In this document: positions 5,668 to 7,452 of the stretch, one piece after another | How positions within the stretch are numbered: position 1 is the stretch's first letter | Layout: the number at the start of each line of letters is the position of its first letter | From: Rubritepida sp. | GTDB lineage: Bacteria > Pseudomonadota > Alphaproteobacteria > Acetobacterales > Acetobacteraceae | Length of the DNA stretch: 7,452 nt | Assembly (NCBI GenBank): GCA_014376425.1 | Contig: JACMRO010000055.1 | Coordinates: 1 to 7,452, forward strand | Reading direction: 5' to 3' | Position numbers and translations under genes: made by a program | The notes under the pieces: model-generated | What the model was told of the DNA's origin: nothing | Database searches by the model: none | Seen by the model: the letters and a program-made list of their open reading frames with translations, nothing else

Positions 5668-7067
5668 GCCAGTTTCTCCTGCCAGAATTTCACCATCATG
5701 GCCACGTTCGTGGGCGCCGTACCACCGTAGCTGGTGCGCGACGCGGCGCTGGACGCCGGCGACAGCACGCCGAAGACGCTGGGCAGGATGCCCGGCTCGA
5801 TCTCCTGCATCTCGGTCAGAGTCAGGCCCGCCAGCTCAACGCCCATGGCTTCGGCCTTGGCGACGATGCGGCCGGTGGCGTGGTGGGCGTCGCGGAAGGG
5901 CATCTTCAACTCGCGCACCAGCCAGTCGGCCAGGTCGGTCGCGGTCGAGAAGCCGGCGCCGGCGGCGGCCGCCATCCGGGCAAGGTTGGGCTTCAGGTCG
6001 CGCAGCATCGCCGCGGTGGCGGCCAGGCAGAGGGTCAGCGCCTCGGCCGTGTCGAAGACGCCTTCCTTGTCCTCCTGCATGTCCTTGGCATAGGTCAGCG
6101 CCAGGCCCTTCATTACGGTCAGCAGGCCCACCAGCGCACCGTTTATGCGGCCGGTCTTGCCCCGCACCAGCTCGGCCGCGTCGGGGTTGCGCTTCTGCGG
6201 CATGATGGAACTGCCGGTGGTCATCCCGTCGCCCAGCTTGACGAAGCCGAAGCTGGGATTGGTCCAGATCGTCAGCTCCTCGGCGAAGCGGGAGAGGTGG
6301 GTGGCGCAGATGGCGCAGGTGGCCAGGAACTCGATCGCGAAATCGCGGCTGGCGACGCTGTCCAGGCTGTTGCGGGTCGGTGCGTCGAAGCCCAGCGCCG
6401 CGGCGGTGGCATGGCGGTCGATCGGGAAGGAGGTGCCGCACAGGGCGGCCGCGCCCAGCGGGCATTCATTGAGGCGGATGCGGGCGTCCTTCATGCGGGA
6501 ATAGTCGCGGCTGAGCATCTCCACATAGGCCAGCATGTGGTGCCCCAGGGTGGTCGGTTGGGCCGGCTGCAGGTGGGTGAAGCCGGGCATCAGGGTGCCG
6601 GTGTGTTCGGCCGCGACGCCCAGGAAGGCGCGCATGCAGTCCTCGATCTGGCCGGCCAGGCCGTCCATCGCGTCGCGGACCCAAAGCCGGAAATCGGTCG
6701 CCACCTGGTCGTTGCGGCTACGGCCGGTGTGCAGGCGCTTGCCGGCCTCGCCGATGCGTTCGGTCAGGCGCGCCTCGATGTTGAGGTGGATGTCCTCCAG
6801 GCTCGTATCGAAGGCGAATTTCCCGGCCTCGATCTCCTGGCCGATCTTCTCCAGCCCGGCGCGGATGGCGGCCTCGTCCTCCGGCCCGATGATCCCCACA
6901 TGCGCCAACATGGCGGCGTGGGCCAGGCTGCCACGAATGTCCTGCCGCCACATCTTGCGGTCAAAGCCGATCGAGGCGTTGATCTCTGCCATGATGGCGG
7001 AGGGGCCTTGCGCGAAGCGGCCGCCCCACATCTGGTTTCCGGCTTCGGCAGCATTGGGTATGGACAC
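5664..7067 (-). CDS. argH: Argininosuccinate lyase
   Basis: This 467-residue cytoplasmic enzyme splits argininosuccinate into arginine and fumarate, the last step of arginine biosynthesis. It belongs to the fumarase/aspartase superfamily. Diagnostic segments are MWGGRFAQGP (13-22), DIHLNIEARL (about 92-101), HTGRSRNDQV (113-122), THLQPAQPTT with H165 as the likely acid/base residue region, and the superfamily signature GSSIMPQKRNPD (285-296), whose serine lies on the catalytic flexible loop. Length is close to that of known enzymes (about 460 residues) and no key segment is missing. The GTG at 7067 gives a 12-residue lead before MWGGRF, a common length. The ATG at residue 13 is the alternative. 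AAAGG lies upstream, but about 12 bases away. It is the first gene of the minus-strand block, coupled to the lipoprotein by ATGA, and is divergent from the tlpA-like gene. Confidence 0.98.
   Translation of the reverse strand: MSIPNAAEAGNQMWGGRFAQGPSAIMAEINASIGFDRKMWRQDIRGSLAHAAMLAHVGIIGPEDEAAIRAGLEKIGQEIEAGKFAFDTSLEDIHLNIEARLTERIGEAGKRLHTGRSRNDQVATDFRLWVRDAMDGLAGQIEDCMRAFLGVAAEHTGTLMPGFTHLQPAQPTTLGHHMLAYVEMLSRDYSRMKDARIRLNECPLGAAALCGTSFPIDRHATAAALGFDAPTRNSLDSVASRDFAIEFLATCAICATHLSRFAEELTIWTNPSFGFVKLGDGMTTGSSIMPQKRNPDAAELVRGKTGRINGALVGLLTVMKGLALTYAKDMQEDKEGVFDTAEALTLCLAATAAMLRDLKPNLARMAAAAGAGFSTATDLADWLVRELKMPFRDAHHATGRIVAKAEAMGVELAGLTLTEMQEIEPGILPSVFGVLSPASSAASRTSYGGTAPTNVAMMVKFWQEKLA
5676..5680 (-). 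promoter_or_regulatory. Ribosome binding site for the lipoprotein gene
   Basis: AGGAG on the minus strand within the last codons of argH, 8 bases before the ATG at 5667. It is the clearest Shine-Dalgarno in the window. It supports the start of this small gene and independent re-initiation after argH. Confidence 0.75.
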
Positions 7068-7071
7068 GGTA

Positions 7072-7452
7072 ATGACGCACCTTTTCGGAACGCGCCGGGT
7101 GGCGCTGGCAGGGTTTCTAGGGGTTTTCGCCGGCCAGGGTCCAGCGCGGGCCGCCGCCGGGCCGGAGAAGCTTCGCGAGGCGGTGGCGCCGATGCCGCCG
7201 CTTAGCTTCTTCGACGCCGAGGGCGCGGCGAAGACGTTGGATGATTACAAGGGACGTGCCCTTTTGATCAACCTGTGGGCGACCTGGTGCCCGCCCTGCG
7301 TGGCTGAGATGCCGGCGCTGGACCGCGCCGAGGCGCTGCTGCGCGGCGAAGGATTTTCCATTCTGCCGCTATCATCCGACCGAGGCGGGCCCGCGCAGGT
7401 TCCCGCCTTCTACGTGCGCACCGCCGGCCCCAACCTGCCGGCGCGGCTGGGC
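7072..7452 (+). CDS. TlpA-like periplasmic thioredoxin-fold protein (partial, C-terminus beyond right edge)
   Basis: The frame is open from an ATG at 7072 to the window end, giving 127 residues. The N-terminus (MTHLFGTRRVALAGFLGVFAG, then an alanine-rich ARAAA) looks like a signal peptide or signal anchor. The body has the TlpA/ResA/DsbE order: LSFFDAEGAAKTLDDYKG (about 44-61), LLINLWATWCPPC (64-76) with active-site C73 and C76, EMPALDRAEALL, then a strand SILPLSSD. The family reduces disulfides in the periplasm, for example during cytochrome c or cytochrome oxidase CuA-centre maturation. The exact client cannot be told from this fragment, and the cis-proline region lies outside the window. 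An in-frame ATG at 7060 would add MDTV and overlap the argH start. Neither start has a strong Shine-Dalgarno. A tlpA-like gene next to argH is, as I recall, a common alphaproteobacterial arrangement. Confidence 0.93.
   Translation, partial: MTHLFGTRRVALAGFLGVFAGQGPARAAAGPEKLREAVAPMPPLSFFDAEGAAKTLDDYKGRALLINLWATWCPPCVAEMPALDRAEALLRGEGFSILPLSSDRGGPAQVPAFYVRTAGPNLPARLG

Noticed and set aside
4414..5730. 438-residue plus-strand ORF over the oxidoreductase and lipoprotein genes
   Set aside because: Antisense to better supported genes, with biased composition and no domain.
5505..7205. 566-residue plus-strand ORF, the longest open frame in the window
   Set aside because: Antisense to argH, which has all its signature motifs. 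It also runs out of frame into the tlpA-like gene.

Overview
The window is GC-rich, gene-dense bacterial DNA and contains no mobile element, tRNA, rRNA or CRISPR array that I can see. Family content and layout suggest an alphaproteobacterium, possibly Rhodospirillales-like. The pointers are argH lying head to head with a tlpA-like gene, a small lipoprotein directly after argH, an EnvZ/OmpR-type pair and a DUF4189 protein. The taxon is inferred from gene content only.

Ten genes can be supported. Nine are on the minus strand and read from right to left. Right block (about 5366-7067): argH (argininosuccinate lyase), then a 57-residue proline-rich lipoprotein resembling LptM, then a possible 43-residue small protein. 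Middle block (3295-5387): a class-I flavin disulfide oxidoreductase of the dihydrolipoamide dehydrogenase/mercuric reductase group, overlapping a TVP38/TMEM64 (DedA-superfamily) membrane protein by 4 bases. Each junction from argH to TVP38 is a 4-base or 22-base overlap if the small ORF is real, so the block looks like one translationally coupled operon.

After a 97-base gap with GYAAC repeats comes the left block (1-3197): an OmpR-family response regulator, its membrane histidine kinase, a secreted cysteine-rich DUF4189 protein and the start of a DUF4239 membrane protein cut off by the left edge. The only plus-strand gene is the tlpA-like thioredoxin-fold gene at the right edge, cut off by the window end. 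Its start codon lies 4 bases from the argH start.

Most of these genes are ordinary housekeeping or envelope genes. Points worth a second look are the hidden small ORF between the lipoprotein and oxidoreductase genes, the tyrosine where the catalytic histidine normally sits in the oxidoreductase, its tight coupling to a TVP38 membrane protein, the twin CX3C motif in the DUF4189 protein, and the 10-bp repeat pair upstream of the response regulator. Several neighbours (TlpA-like, LptM-like, the disulfide oxidoreductase, the cysteine-rich secreted protein) share an envelope thiol/disulfide theme, but a functional link between them is only inference. I see no convincing evidence of a wholly new defence or mobile system.
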